49,272 nt of DNA from an uncultured Cytophaga sp. Its GTDB lineage: Bacteria > Bacteroidota > Bacteroidia > Cytophagales > Cytophagaceae. This document shows, in pieces, positions 36,708-46,196 of the stretch (its first letter is position 1; the number at the start of each line of letters is the position of its first letter). The notes under the pieces are model-generated. The model was not told the origin of the DNA. It did no database searches and saw nothing but the letters and a program-made list of their open reading frames with translations. The stretch covers positions 1 to 49,272 of the forward strand of contig NZ_CALMGQ010000183.1 in NCBI RefSeq assembly GCF_937863595.1. Direction: 5' to 3'. Made by a program: the position numbers and the translations under genes.

Positions 36708-37889
36708 ATGCCGTCCATACTCGTTATAAACAGCGGAAGTTCTTCCCTTAAGTTTTCGCTTATAGATATTGCCACACAATCGCTCCTTCTTTCAGGAATT
36801 GCAGAAAAACTTGGTTTGTCCAATGCATTTCTGATTATAAAAAAAGACGATACAAAAGAAACGATAGCGCTCGCATCTAGCACACATCAGGCGGCGATGG
36901 AATACATTCTCACATACATTCAGCGCGAGGGTTTAAATGATGCGATTGTTGCCATTGGTCATCGAGTGGTTCATGGTGGAGAGTTTTTCAAATCAGCCGT
37001 ATTGATTGATGATGCAGTCATCAAAATCATTGAAGATTGTATTGCCTTTGCTCCCTTACATAATCCTGCGCATCTTGAAGGGATTTATGCAGCACGTTTG
37101 TTCGCTCCTACGCTCCCTCAGGTCGCGGTATTTGATACAGCCTTTCACCAGACGCTTCCAGACTATGCCTATCTATATGCCTTACCAATGGAATACTATC
37201 GAAAACATGGCGTAAGGCGTTACGGCTTTCATGGTACGAGTCACCAATACGTTTCGCAGCAAGCAGCTCTATTGTTGAATAAAGATCTTGGAGATAGTGG
37301 ATTCATAACCGCACACCTTGGTAACGGAGCAAGTGTTTCTGCGGTATTAAATGGTAAAAGCGTTGATACAAGCATGGGCTTTACACCCCTTGAGGGCTTA
37401 GTTATGGGTACGCGCACAGGCGATATAGATCCAGCGATTATCCCCTATCTGGCAAATACTTTAAATATCAGTGCCTACGACGTTGTAAATACGTTCAATA
37501 AAAAAAGCGGATTACTTGGCTTGTCTGGCTTATCTTCCGACATGCGTGAACTTCAAGAAGCCGCTGCCGGTGGTCATAGGGGCGCTGCAATAACAATCGA
37601 AGTATTTGTACATCGTCTAGCAAAATACATCGGTGCCATGACAACTTCTTTACCAAAAGTTGATGCACTTATCTTTACGGGAGGCATTGGAGAAAATTCT
37701 TCCATTGTTCGTTCTAAAACTTTAAAACGCTTGCACGTTCTTGGATACACCATCAACGAAGAACTGAATGATAAAGCCGTTCGTGGTGCACATGGTGTTA
37801 TTACCACAGCCGAAAGCATTCCAGCGATCGTAATCAATACAAATGAAGAACTTATGATTGCCCTTGATACGGCAGCATGTATAAAATAA
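36708..37889 (+). CDS. ackA: Acetate kinase
   Basis: Converts acetyl phosphate and ADP to acetate and ATP, or the reverse. Signature 1 is LVINSGSSSLKF at the N-terminus; also VAVFDTAFHQTLP, RRYGFHGTSH (signature 2), GNGASV and FTGGIGENS. 393 aa is normal. pta begins 12 bases downstream, forming the standard ackA-pta operon. Confidence 0.97.
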   Translation: MPSILVINSGSSSLKFSLIDIATQSLLLSGIAEKLGLSNAFLIIKKDDTKETIALASSTHQAAMEYILTYIQREGLNDAIVAIGHRVVHGGEFFKSAVLIDDAVIKIIEDCIAFAPLHNPAHLEGIYAARLFAPTLPQVAVFDTAFHQTLPDYAYLYALPMEYYRKHGVRRYGFHGTSHQYVSQQAALLLNKDLGDSGFITAHLGNGASVSAVLNGKSVDTSMGFTPLEGLVMGTRTGDIDPAIIPYLANTLNISAYDVVNTFNKKSGLLGLSGLSSDMRELQEAAAGGHRGAAITIEVFVHRLAKYIGAMTTSLPKVDALIFTGGIGENSSIVRSKTLKRLHVLGYTINEELNDKAVRGAHGVITTAESIPAIVINTNEELMIALDTAACIK

Positions 37890-37901
37890 ACTAAAAATAG
37901 T

Positions 37902-39995
37902 ATGCGTACCTTTTACCTTGCCCCTGTCGGCCCAAACGCTGGCCTAACATCCGTTTCACTTGGAATGGTTCGAGCTTTTGAACGATTGGGAATCAAAGTT
38001 GGTTTTGCAAAACCCATTGCCGATGCTTGGCCATTAAACGATAACAAACGTTCCTTACATTTCGCAGAATCCTTATTTCATATCGATATCCCAAAGCCTA
38101 TATCTGTGGGTTATGTAGAGAAGATGATCGGTACCGGACAAATGAATCAGTTATTGGAAGAGATTGTAACATTACTGTCCATCACAACAGACACGTATGA
38201 TATAACCATTATCGAAGGACTGGCACAAGATGCCGATAGGCCAATTCTTGCTTCACTCAATGATGAGATTGCTCGTAACTTACGTGCAGATGTAGTACTT
38301 GTTGTACCTGTGGACAAACGTTCGCCATCTGAAATTGCAGAACAAATTGAAATAGCCTTACAACAATACGGCGGACCAGATCACACTTCTTTTGTAGGAT
38401 ACGTGCTAACAAAGACGCATGGCATTGAAGATGCGGAACAACTGCATCAGCAAATTGCATCTTTTAGCAAAACCATTGCTGCAAAGAAATTGCTTTTTAT
38501 TGGTGCAATTCCTTACGAACCTACTTTAATGGAAGCGCGCGTATCGGATATTGCATCGCAGCTTGAATGCCGCGTATTATCGGATGCAAACATTAGCACT
38601 TCGCGTGTTAAAAGCTATATGGTTGCAGCACGATCAGTTGAATTCATTGCAAATCGCTTGAAGCCGGGCGTACTCGTTATTACACCGGGAGACCGAGACG
38701 ATATTTTATTAGCGACTTCGCTTGCCGTTCTTAAAGGAATTCCGATTGCAGGCTTATTGCTTACAAATGATTTTGAACCCAGACCAACCATTCATGAATT
38801 ATGTTCGCCCGTATTGACACATAAAATTCCGGTGTTGCTATCTCCGCTTACTACCTACGAAACCAGCGGTTTGCTTGATAAGATGGACAATCACATTCCG
38901 ATGGATGATATTGAACGCATTACCAAAGTAGTAGACCATGTAGCGGACCATTTAGATGGGGATATTCTGAAAATAAAATTGGGACAACCTTCTGAAAAAC
39001 GCATGCCTCCTGCAGCTTTCCGATACCAACTGATTCAATCTGCTCGCATTGCAAATAAACGCATTGTATTACCTGAAGGTGAGGAACCGCGAACCATTAA
39101 AGCAGCCATCATCTGCCATGAAAAAGGCATTGCTCATTGTATCTTATTGGGCAACCCAGAACGCATACAAGAAGTTGCTTTAGCACAAGGTGTAACCATA
39201 CCACCAGACCTTCAGATCTTAGATCCAGATTTGATTCGTCAGCGTTATGTGATGCCAATGGAAGAAATACGCAAAGGCAAAGGCTTAACGGCACTTCAAG
39301 CTGAAAAACAATTGGAAGACAAAGTGGTTTTAGGAACGATGATGATTGTGCAGAACGAAGTAGACGGTTTGGTATCGGGTGCCATCCATACAACAGCCAA
39401 TACAATTCGTCCGGCGCTACAATTAATCAAAACCGCTCCTGGTTCTACCATTGTATCTTCGGTATTCTTTATGCTGATGCCAGACCAAGTATATGTGTAT
39501 GGTGATTGTGCGGTGAATCCAAACCCCACGTCCGATCAGCTTGCTGATATTGCCATTCAAAGTGCAGATTCAGCAATCGCTTTTGGAATAGATCCAAGAA
39601 TTGCGATGATCTCCTACTCTACTGGAACGTCGGGTATTGGCGAAGATGTAGAAAAAGTAAAAGAAGCAACACGTATGGTAAAAGAAAGAAGACCCGATTT
39701 GATCATCGACGGACCGCTACAATATGATGCTGCAACTGTTATGAGCGTCGGCATGCAGAAATCGCCTAACAGCCCCGTTGCTGGGCGTGCAAACGTATTT
39801 ATATTTCCCGACCTAAATACGGGAAACACTACTTACAAAGCGGTGCAACGCAGTGCAAATGTAATTAGTGTGGGCCCAATGTTACAGGGCTTAAAGAAGC
39901 CTGTAAATGATTTATCCAGAGGGGCATTGGTGGATGATATTGTGTATACAATTGCTTTAACAGCGATTCAAGCGGCGGCGATTGAAAATAATTAA
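37902..39995 (+). CDS. pta: Phosphate acetyltransferase, long form
   Basis: Converts acetyl-CoA and phosphate to acetyl phosphate. It has the three-part long form: an N-terminal BioD-like P-loop-type domain (GPNAGLTSVSLGMVRA, residues 8-25), a DRTGG-type regulatory domain (about 210-330) and the catalytic PTA domain from about 370 (RIVLPEGEEPRTIKAA, SYSTGTSG). The N-terminal loop lacks the canonical GKS/T Lys, as often in these proteins. 697 aa is typical. It is followed directly by REP-type palindromes. Confidence 0.96.
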   Translation: MRTFYLAPVGPNAGLTSVSLGMVRAFERLGIKVGFAKPIADAWPLNDNKRSLHFAESLFHIDIPKPISVGYVEKMIGTGQMNQLLEEIVTLLSITTDTYDITIIEGLAQDADRPILASLNDEIARNLRADVVLVVPVDKRSPSEIAEQIEIALQQYGGPDHTSFVGYVLTKTHGIEDAEQLHQQIASFSKTIAAKKLLFIGAIPYEPTLMEARVSDIASQLECRVLSDANISTSRVKSYMVAARSVEFIANRLKPGVLVITPGDRDDILLATSLAVLKGIPIAGLLLTNDFEPRPTIHELCSPVLTHKIPVLLSPLTTYETSGLLDKMDNHIPMDDIERITKVVDHVADHLDGDILKIKLGQPSEKRMPPAAFRYQLIQSARIANKRIVLPEGEEPRTIKAAIICHEKGIAHCILLGNPERIQEVALAQGVTIPPDLQILDPDLIRQRYVMPMEEIRKGKGLTALQAEKQLEDKVVLGTMMIVQNEVDGLVSGAIHTTANTIRPALQLIKTAPGSTIVSSVFFMLMPDQVYVYGDCAVNPNPTSDQLADIAIQSADSAIAFGIDPRIAMISYSTGTSGIGEDVEKVKEATRMVKERRPDLIIDGPLQYDAATVMSVGMQKSPNSPVAGRANVFIFPDLNTGNTTYKAVQRSANVISVGPMLQGLKKPVNDLSRGALVDDIVYTIALTAIQAAAIENN

Positions 39996-40010
39996 AGTGT
40001 AATTTTTTTA

Positions 40011-40214
40011 CTAAACACCCGTCTTTAGAGAGACTGGTGTTTAGTATTTCAGCCTTTTCAGCCTTTTCTGCATACGTCTGGCGCATTCTTTAGCGCAGCG
40101 TGAATGGTTTCTAGCATTTTACAGTCTTTGACTGCCTTTAGTAAATAAAAAAGCAGTCAAAGACTGTAAAAATAAAAGTCACGAGTGACGCTACGCTTAA
40201 CACTCGCGCCAGAC
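40011..40214. repeat. REP hairpin plus BIME-like nested palindrome after pta
   Basis: First a small hairpin, CTAAACACC (40011-40019) with GGTGTTTAG (40036-40044), an REP-like core GTCTTTAGAGAGAC inside. Then a nested block 40076-40214: outer arms GTCTGGCGC and GCGCCAGAC, REP unit 40076-40120, spacer palindromes at 40121-40136 and 40153-40167, inverted REP to 40214. This is the same architecture as 27984-28124, twelve kilobases away from the RAYT gene, and it fills the gap between two convergent genes. Confidence 0.85.
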
Positions 40215-40247
40215 AAGGCTTAACATTCTTACAAGAAAATATAATTT

Positions 40248-43200
40248 CTACTTACTCACGATTTTAAATTCTACACGTCTATTTAATTGACGTGTTTCTT
40301 CGGTAGCATTGCTAGCAATGGGATTAGCTCCTCCATAACCTTTTCCAGTGATCCGATTTTGTGAAATACCTTTCGCTACCAAATAATCTTTTATTGCAGC
40401 AACGCGTTTCTCCGATAGTTGTACATTCAATCGAGCGTCACCTTGATTATCGGTATAGCCCAATAATTCAATACGCATAGTCGGATTGTCTTGCAATAAA
40501 GTATATAACTGATCAAGCGACTCATTACTACTTTCAAGTAAGTCTACACCACCACGTGCAAAATATACATTTGGTAATTGTAAGGTCTCACCCACTTTGA
40601 TGGGCTTCAATTCATAGGTACTGCTTGGTTGTGCTTGCTCTGATACGTTAACAGAGACATGTTCATTTACATAACCCTCCTTTTCTATCTGTATCGTATA
40701 CGTTCCAAAAGGCAGTTCAATACTATACGCCCCGTCTGCAGAAGTCTTTATTTTCTTATACGACAATTTGCTTCCAGATTCAAAAACAACAATCGTAGCA
40801 TCAATGGACGATTGATTCGACTTGTCAATAATACGACCACTTAATATCTGCGTTGTAGGAATAGAGCTTCCATCGGGAATTAATTCGATTGTTTTAACAA
40901 GGGTATCCGTAGTTACTACACGCAATAAATTAACGGTATCCGAGATTGATTTGTATCCTTCTTTCTGAAAAGAAAAAACATAGATGCGATCTGCGTATGC
41001 ATTTGTACTAGAAGATTGACCTGCCCGAATGGATGTAGAAGGTATGACAAATTTTGATTGTACATCCATACAGCTTGTTGTTGCCTGAATACCTTTTTTT
41101 GTTCGTGCATCTATAACGTTGTATTCAATGGTATATTGTCGTGGCAAATACGCTTCTGCATAAACTGGCATGAATACCGGACCCAATGCATTTCGAATAT
41201 CTATTTGCAACAGAGTAGAGGTCCTACCACGTTGGGTAGGTGAGAAATTAAGTTTGACCACGAGGGATGCGCCAACAGCTAATGTAGATGTAATAGGAGA
41301 TGTAATTGTAAATTGCCTTTGATCGGGACCAACTAATCGCAGTGCATTAATGTACATGATATTCTTACTCGTATTTGTTAATACCTTCGTAAAGCTCGTA
41401 TCTATTTTCTTCCCTACCTCAATCAAACCCATATTCAATTCGTTGTTGGCTATCGAATATGGCTTTACAATTCCAGTCCCAGAAATGCGAACGCTTACTG
41501 TATCGTATTTTGTTATAACTTTCAGTACAGCTTCTTGCAATCCAGACTTAATTGGTACAAAACGCAGTTCAATATCTTGCTTTGATTTTGCATGCATTAT
41601 AACTGCTGAAATAGGATTCAAAATTTTAAAGGCCTTTGCATTTTGTCCTTCAATTGAAATCTCCAAAATAGGAATATCTATTGAAGTAACATTCTTAATA
41701 CATGAAACGACAACACTATCCCATATACTTTCAAGATACGTAGAAGCAAATTGTATACTCTTCACTTCAGGTTTTGTTGAAAGGATTGTAAATGGTTCAG
41801 AAGATTGATCTGAGATAATACCACCTGTCATATGTTCAATCCCTGAAGTAACCATGTACACTTCTTTAGAAGATGCATTTGCAAATAAAATATATGCACC
41901 ATTACTAAAAGGTACAAACCAACCAAATTTTACAGCCGTTGGTAGCACATACGTTAATAAGACCTTCCCTGTATTTAAATCAATTAAGACAGGATAATTA
42001 TCTTTAGAACAGATCGCATAATTTTGATAGGTATCCAAAGACATGAAGGACTTGGAAGAATTTTCAAAGGAATAAATTTTCTTTCCGTTTAAATCATAGG
42101 CCGTAAAATCTTGGTTCAAGCCATCTGCAGACCAAGTAGAGACAAGCAAAACAGTCTCATCTTGATTGAATTCAACATTCACAATTTGCTGGTTTGGAAT
42201 AAAAATATCCAACACCTTCTTGCCATTTTGGTGATCCCATACCCATACATGGTGATTTGTTTCTTCTACGGATACGATATACTTTTTTGTAAAATCCGTT
42301 ATTTCTTTCCCTGCGACAAAACTAATATCCTTAACTTTTATTCCCGTTTTAAAATTAAAAATACCCAAACTTCCATCTGTATCTTTTGCCACGTACTCTG
42401 TAAGATCATTGTTTATATAAGGTTCAATAAAACTGCTTAATGTTTTTCTGAATATTCCCCATTGTTCAATAAATCGAAACGTGTATGCATCATATACTTG
42501 TATGGGTTTTCCTTCATCATAGATGAATATATACTTCCCATCTGGAGAGAAAATAAAATATCCATTCCGAATGGTATTTTCTATTTTAGAAATTACCAAA
42601 TTGGTATGCGTATCATGTAAATTTAATTGTGTTGGTGTTTGCGATATGTATCGATCCCCGTCTGGACTTAAGTTATATGCATTCATAACTCCTGTAAAAC
42701 GATCGTGTATCATTTTAAATTCAGCCTTTGTTTTTTGTTCCACTACACGGGTTTCTACCTTTATTAAATTAGAAGTTCCAGGTTTATATGGAATTTTCCA
42801 TTTAAAGAATTCATCTTTACAACTATCTTTTAAGACTACCCAATCTTTCCCTGCATTTGAACTAAAAGACACCTTTACGGGTGCATGAGTATTCTGCAAG
42901 CCCCATCGAACAAGGGTATCTGTACCTGTATAAAACAATTCCTTCCCATCTGGTGCCATTAAATGTATGGCTGGCTTTTCGCTAGGCGGTTGATATTGAT
43001 AATAAATAAATGTGGATGGACAACCAGCAGAAACCAACTCCATACTGCCTGAAATAAACTCTGTAGAAGTACCTGTATATTTAATAGTAACATCTTCAGA
43101 AACTCCTCTACTTATAGTATGTGGTAAAGCAGGTTCTGTTACTAAAAAATTTGTTTTGGAAAAACGAACAGATTGAATAGGAAAATTCCCATTGATTGCT

Positions 43201-44180
43201 TTTACTGAAATCGGTATTTCTTTTGTAGTTGCATTAAACGTAATGGCATTTACATCCAGAAGCAGGCGTATCGTTTTATTTATAGGTGCATCGTAATGTG
43301 ACGTAATTTGTTTTACAGTATTCTTTTTTTCTCCGAATAAGATATCTTTAGAATTTCCGCAGGTTGTGGTACTCTCCCATTCTATTGTGGAAGGTGTAAA
43401 TCCTTGTATGCGATACAGAATACTTAGATAGGCTGTATTAATTTCTTGCTCTGAAATAACATTCTCAAAATAATATCCATTGGTTGCCCGAACAATTTCT
43501 CTTAATTCATCCGGGGTACGCATACCTAGGGTAATCACAAAAACCTTCGCACCCATGGCTTTCGCCTTTTGAATAATTTCTGGCGTGTGTACTTCTCCAT
43601 ACCCATCGGTTAAAAAAATAAGTACTTTTTCATGCAAGCCTTTTTTAAGAATATCCAAGCCGCCAGCATTCGAGGTTGTAAATCCTTTGTCATAGTCAGT
43701 CCCACCTCTTGGTTTCAAGGTCTCAATAGACTTCTGTAACTTTATTTTATCTCGTGTAAAATCGGAATGTACATAACTCGCATCATCAAAACTGGTGATA
43801 GCACATTCGGATTTATCTAAGGGCAATTTAGAGACGATTGCATTGGCGGCACTTTTGGCAAGTTTTATATAAGGCCCTACCATGGAACTTGACACATCTA
43901 TCGTCAATACCAATGAAATTTGTTTGGCTTGAACTGCGTTCGGATTTATGACTTTAACAACCCGCTGTGCGTTTGTATTCTCAGTTATAAAAACATCGTC
44001 TTCCGTAAATGTGATGATCTGTTTTTCAGCAGCATCTATTGCAAAGAAATCAGCCTTTACCCTTGGGTAATTACTTGTATCAATATTGAAAAACGTAAGC
44101 TGCTGTCCAAATACACGTGTATTCAGACACATACAAAGACTTATGATACTAATAAAAAGAATATTTTTAATAAAACGCAT
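40248..44180 (-). CDS. Giant envelope protein: VWA, WD40-like, choice-of-anchor, carboxypeptidase-regulatory and OmpA domains
   Basis: 1310-aa exported protein. After a signal peptide (to about residue 25) comes a VWA domain with the metal site DVSSS (Asp95, Ser97, Ser99), GGTDYD and FLTDGYGE. About 505-760 carry WD40/propeller-like repeats (NLSPDGDRY, IFSPDGKYI). About 820-1020 are choice-of-anchor-D-type beta modules (MGLIEVGKKIDT). About 1105-1180 is a carboxypeptidase-regulatory domain, and the last 110 residues are OmpA-like (VYFARGGVDLL, LLGYTDNQG, LSEKRVAAIKDYL, NRRVEFKI), predicted to bind peptidoglycan. There is no T9SS tail; anchoring is through OmpA. Scaffold or gliding-related role is inference. 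Confidence 0.88.
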   Translation of the reverse strand: MRFIKNILFISIISLCMCLNTRVFGQQLTFFNIDTSNYPRVKADFFAIDAAEKQIITFTEDDVFITENTNAQRVVKVINPNAVQAKQISLVLTIDVSSSMVGPYIKLAKSAANAIVSKLPLDKSECAITSFDDASYVHSDFTRDKIKLQKSIETLKPRGGTDYDKGFTTSNAGGLDILKKGLHEKVLIFLTDGYGEVHTPEIIQKAKAMGAKVFVITLGMRTPDELREIVRATNGYYFENVISEQEINTAYLSILYRIQGFTPSTIEWESTTTCGNSKDILFGEKKNTVKQITSHYDAPINKTIRLLLDVNAITFNATTKEIPISVKAINGNFPIQSVRFSKTNFLVTEPALPHTISRGVSEDVTIKYTGTSTEFISGSMELVSAGCPSTFIYYQYQPPSEKPAIHLMAPDGKELFYTGTDTLVRWGLQNTHAPVKVSFSSNAGKDWVVLKDSCKDEFFKWKIPYKPGTSNLIKVETRVVEQKTKAEFKMIHDRFTGVMNAYNLSPDGDRYISQTPTQLNLHDTHTNLVISKIENTIRNGYFIFSPDGKYIFIYDEGKPIQVYDAYTFRFIEQWGIFRKTLSSFIEPYINNDLTEYVAKDTDGSLGIFNFKTGIKVKDISFVAGKEITDFTKKYIVSVEETNHHVWVWDHQNGKKVLDIFIPNQQIVNVEFNQDETVLLVSTWSADGLNQDFTAYDLNGKKIYSFENSSKSFMSLDTYQNYAICSKDNYPVLIDLNTGKVLLTYVLPTAVKFGWFVPFSNGAYILFANASSKEVYMVTSGIEHMTGGIISDQSSEPFTILSTKPEVKSIQFASTYLESIWDSVVVSCIKNVTSIDIPILEISIEGQNAKAFKILNPISAVIMHAKSKQDIELRFVPIKSGLQEAVLKVITKYDTVSVRISGTGIVKPYSIANNELNMGLIEVGKKIDTSFTKVLTNTSKNIMYINALRLVGPDQRQFTITSPITSTLAVGASLVVKLNFSPTQRGRTSTLLQIDIRNALGPVFMPVYAEAYLPRQYTIEYNVIDARTKKGIQATTSCMDVQSKFVIPSTSIRAGQSSSTNAYADRIYVFSFQKEGYKSISDTVNLLRVVTTDTLVKTIELIPDGSSIPTTQILSGRIIDKSNQSSIDATIVVFESGSKLSYKKIKTSADGAYSIELPFGTYTIQIEKEGYVNEHVSVNVSEQAQPSSTYELKPIKVGETLQLPNVYFARGGVDLLESSNESLDQLYTLLQDNPTMRIELLGYTDNQGDARLNVQLSEKRVAAIKDYLVAKGISQNRITGKGYGGANPIASNATEETRQLNRRVEFKIVSK

Positions 44181-44212
44181 ATAGCGGACAATTTACCGAA
44201 TTTAAGGATGTG

Positions 44213-44263
44213 TTCAAATAAAAGGTTTTGTTGAATAAGGGGTGCATTCAAACCTTATTTGAA
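44213..44263. repeat. Inverted repeat upstream of the VWA-OmpA gene
   Basis: TTCAAATAAAAGGTTT (44213-44228) and AAACCTTATTTGAA (44250-44263) pair with a two-base bulge. It lies 33-83 bases before the start codon, in the likely leader or promoter. On the plus strand it is followed by TATTTTT. Role unknown. Confidence 0.45.
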
Positions 44264-44322
44264 TATTTTTATCTGCATTAATTCAAATTGCTAATTAATA
44301 CCTTTGGATGATGGACTAACGA

Positions 44323-44358
44323 AAAAGGCCTTCGTTTAATTGTAAACGAAGGCCTTTT
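44323..44358 (-). terminator. Terminator of the GLUG gene
   Basis: Arms AAAAGGCCTTCGTTTA (44323-44338) and TAAACGAAGGCCTTTT (44343-44358), 4-base loop, 18 bases after the stop on the minus strand, with a T run in that direction. Confidence 0.92.
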
Positions 44359-44376
44359 AATACACAAATCTACAAA

Positions 44377-46011
44377 CTAATCCATACGTTCCACGCGTTT
44401 GGAAAACACATTACCTGCTTGGTCGTGAATAATTATCAGATACACGCCATTTGAAAATGAAGTTAAATCTATTTCTTTAGTATTTGTATTTGATTGATAC
44501 AATTTAATTCCCATCATATTGTACACTTCAACGCTTGAAATAGTTGTAGCGTATTGTATCTGAATTTTATTTTTTGTTGGATTGGGGAAAATAGATATGG
44601 CATTTTGTACATCCGCTGGATCATTTATTCCTGTACAAACACTCACTGTCGCAACAACTTCAGTTCGTGAAGAAATGCATGCTCCATTTTGAGCTTCTAC
44701 CCAAAAGCTTTTTGATTGACTAAGTACTGGTGTTATAAATACATTTCCTGTATGCATACTTGCACCTCCTATTGAACTAACAAACCACTGTAATGTATTT
44801 GTAACGTCAGTTGTTGAGGCATTTAAAGTAGCAGTGGCATTTGTGCATGCATCTCCATTTTCAATCGTAGAAATTTGAGGAAGAGTATTATTTTGATTCA
44901 CAAAAATTGGGTATCCACCATAACATCCCAAAATATCCATTTTCCAAATATCATCATTTCCATTTGTTGATTCTCCCACAAAATCCCAATCAGTAAATGT
45001 AGATTGTGTTTTCATTTCGATAGTTGTTTTACCTACTCCTGCATCACTAGTTGATTGACCAGAAACATCTGTATCCCAAAATAAATTAGTTGTTGTACCC
45101 TCATTAATTGCAATCATTCCTCCGACTGAACAGTACATACCTGTATTGTTCACTATTCCAGAAGCATAACAGTGTTTGATTGAATTATAATTAATACCTG
45201 CAAAACCACCAACAAAACCATCATCTTTTGTTCGGGTTACATTACTGCTTGAGTAACAATTAATGATTGAGCTATTATTTCGACCTACGAATCCGCCAGC
45301 ATTAGAATATATTCCCTCACCTATTACTTTACCACTAGAATAGCACAGTTCTATTTCATTATCATTCGACCCAACTAATCCTCCAACGTTACTTCTATCC
45401 ATAGAATCAATTACATCGCACATTGAATAACAATTATTAATTATACCTTGTCTACTATTATAACCAACCAAACCGCCAATATCATACATACTTATATTAG
45501 AATATACGAATCCAGTAGAATGGCAATTATTCATTTCACCATTATTATTCCCTACTAACGCACCAAGATAGTTCCCATTTCCCTTTACGTTACACCCGCG
45601 AAGCGATATATTAGATAGTGAAGAAACAAAACCTGTAAATCCAAAGAAACCTATTCCTTCGGTTTCACTATTCATAAAAAGAGAATCAATGAAATATGAA
45701 TTTCCATCAAAATTCCCTGTGAATGTTGTTTCATAATTCCCAATTGGATTAAATCCTTTTCCTGAATTGTAAAAATCACCACCAATTTTAAAATCCACAG
45801 ATGTAAATGCAATATTTGCGGTTTGTATAAATGAATTAATCCAATCTTCGCTGTGTTCTGAAAGGTATTTTAAATCTACTTTATTAGCTACTTTAAATGG
45901 ATTATCCGTTGTGCCCAATCCGCCAGAATACATTTGCGCATATGAGTTGTTACTAATCAAAATAATCATCGATAATCCGAACATCAAAATTCTAAATAGG
46001 TTTGTTTTCAT
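44377..46011 (-). CDS. Secreted GLUG-repeat protein with Ig-like and T9SS domains
   Basis: 544-aa surface or extracellular protein, adhesin-like. Signal peptide to about residue 25. Residues about 140-310 hold five or more GLUG-type units (GGLVGYNSRQGIINNCYS, GGLVGSNDNEIELCYS, GGFVGRNNSSIINCYS, GGFAGINYNSIKHCYA), a beta-helix repeat seen in bacterial adhesins. Residues about 385-455 resemble the CHU_C-type Ig-like domain (LQWFVSSIGG, SKSFWVEAQNG). The end is a T9SS sorting domain (IFPNPTKNKI, SFSNGVYLIII). No enzyme motif. Terminates cleanly before the VWA-OmpA gene, so the two are separately transcribed. Confidence 0.85.
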   Translation of the reverse strand: MKTNLFRILMFGLSMIILISNNSYAQMYSGGLGTTDNPFKVANKVDLKYLSEHSEDWINSFIQTANIAFTSVDFKIGGDFYNSGKGFNPIGNYETTFTGNFDGNSYFIDSLFMNSETEGIGFFGFTGFVSSLSNISLRGCNVKGNGNYLGALVGNNNGEMNNCHSTGFVYSNISMYDIGGLVGYNSRQGIINNCYSMCDVIDSMDRSNVGGLVGSNDNEIELCYSSGKVIGEGIYSNAGGFVGRNNSSIINCYSSSNVTRTKDDGFVGGFAGINYNSIKHCYASGIVNNTGMYCSVGGMIAINEGTTTNLFWDTDVSGQSTSDAGVGKTTIEMKTQSTFTDWDFVGESTNGNDDIWKMDILGCYGGYPIFVNQNNTLPQISTIENGDACTNATATLNASTTDVTNTLQWFVSSIGGASMHTGNVFITPVLSQSKSFWVEAQNGACISSRTEVVATVSVCTGINDPADVQNAISIFPNPTKNKIQIQYATTISSVEVYNMMGIKLYQSNTNTKEIDLTSFSNGVYLIIIHDQAGNVFSKRVERMD

Positions 46012-46196
46012 ATAAATACATTATTGAATAAAATATGTGCAAAGATAGTTTATAATCTAGTGATACAATAATGCTATTTCTACACCGTAATCTATTAAAA
46101 ATACAAAAAGAACTATCTTCAATACTACTGATTACCATTGTATTAAATACCATTTTTTCACTACATTTATCCATATTTTAAACTAAAAATCACAAA

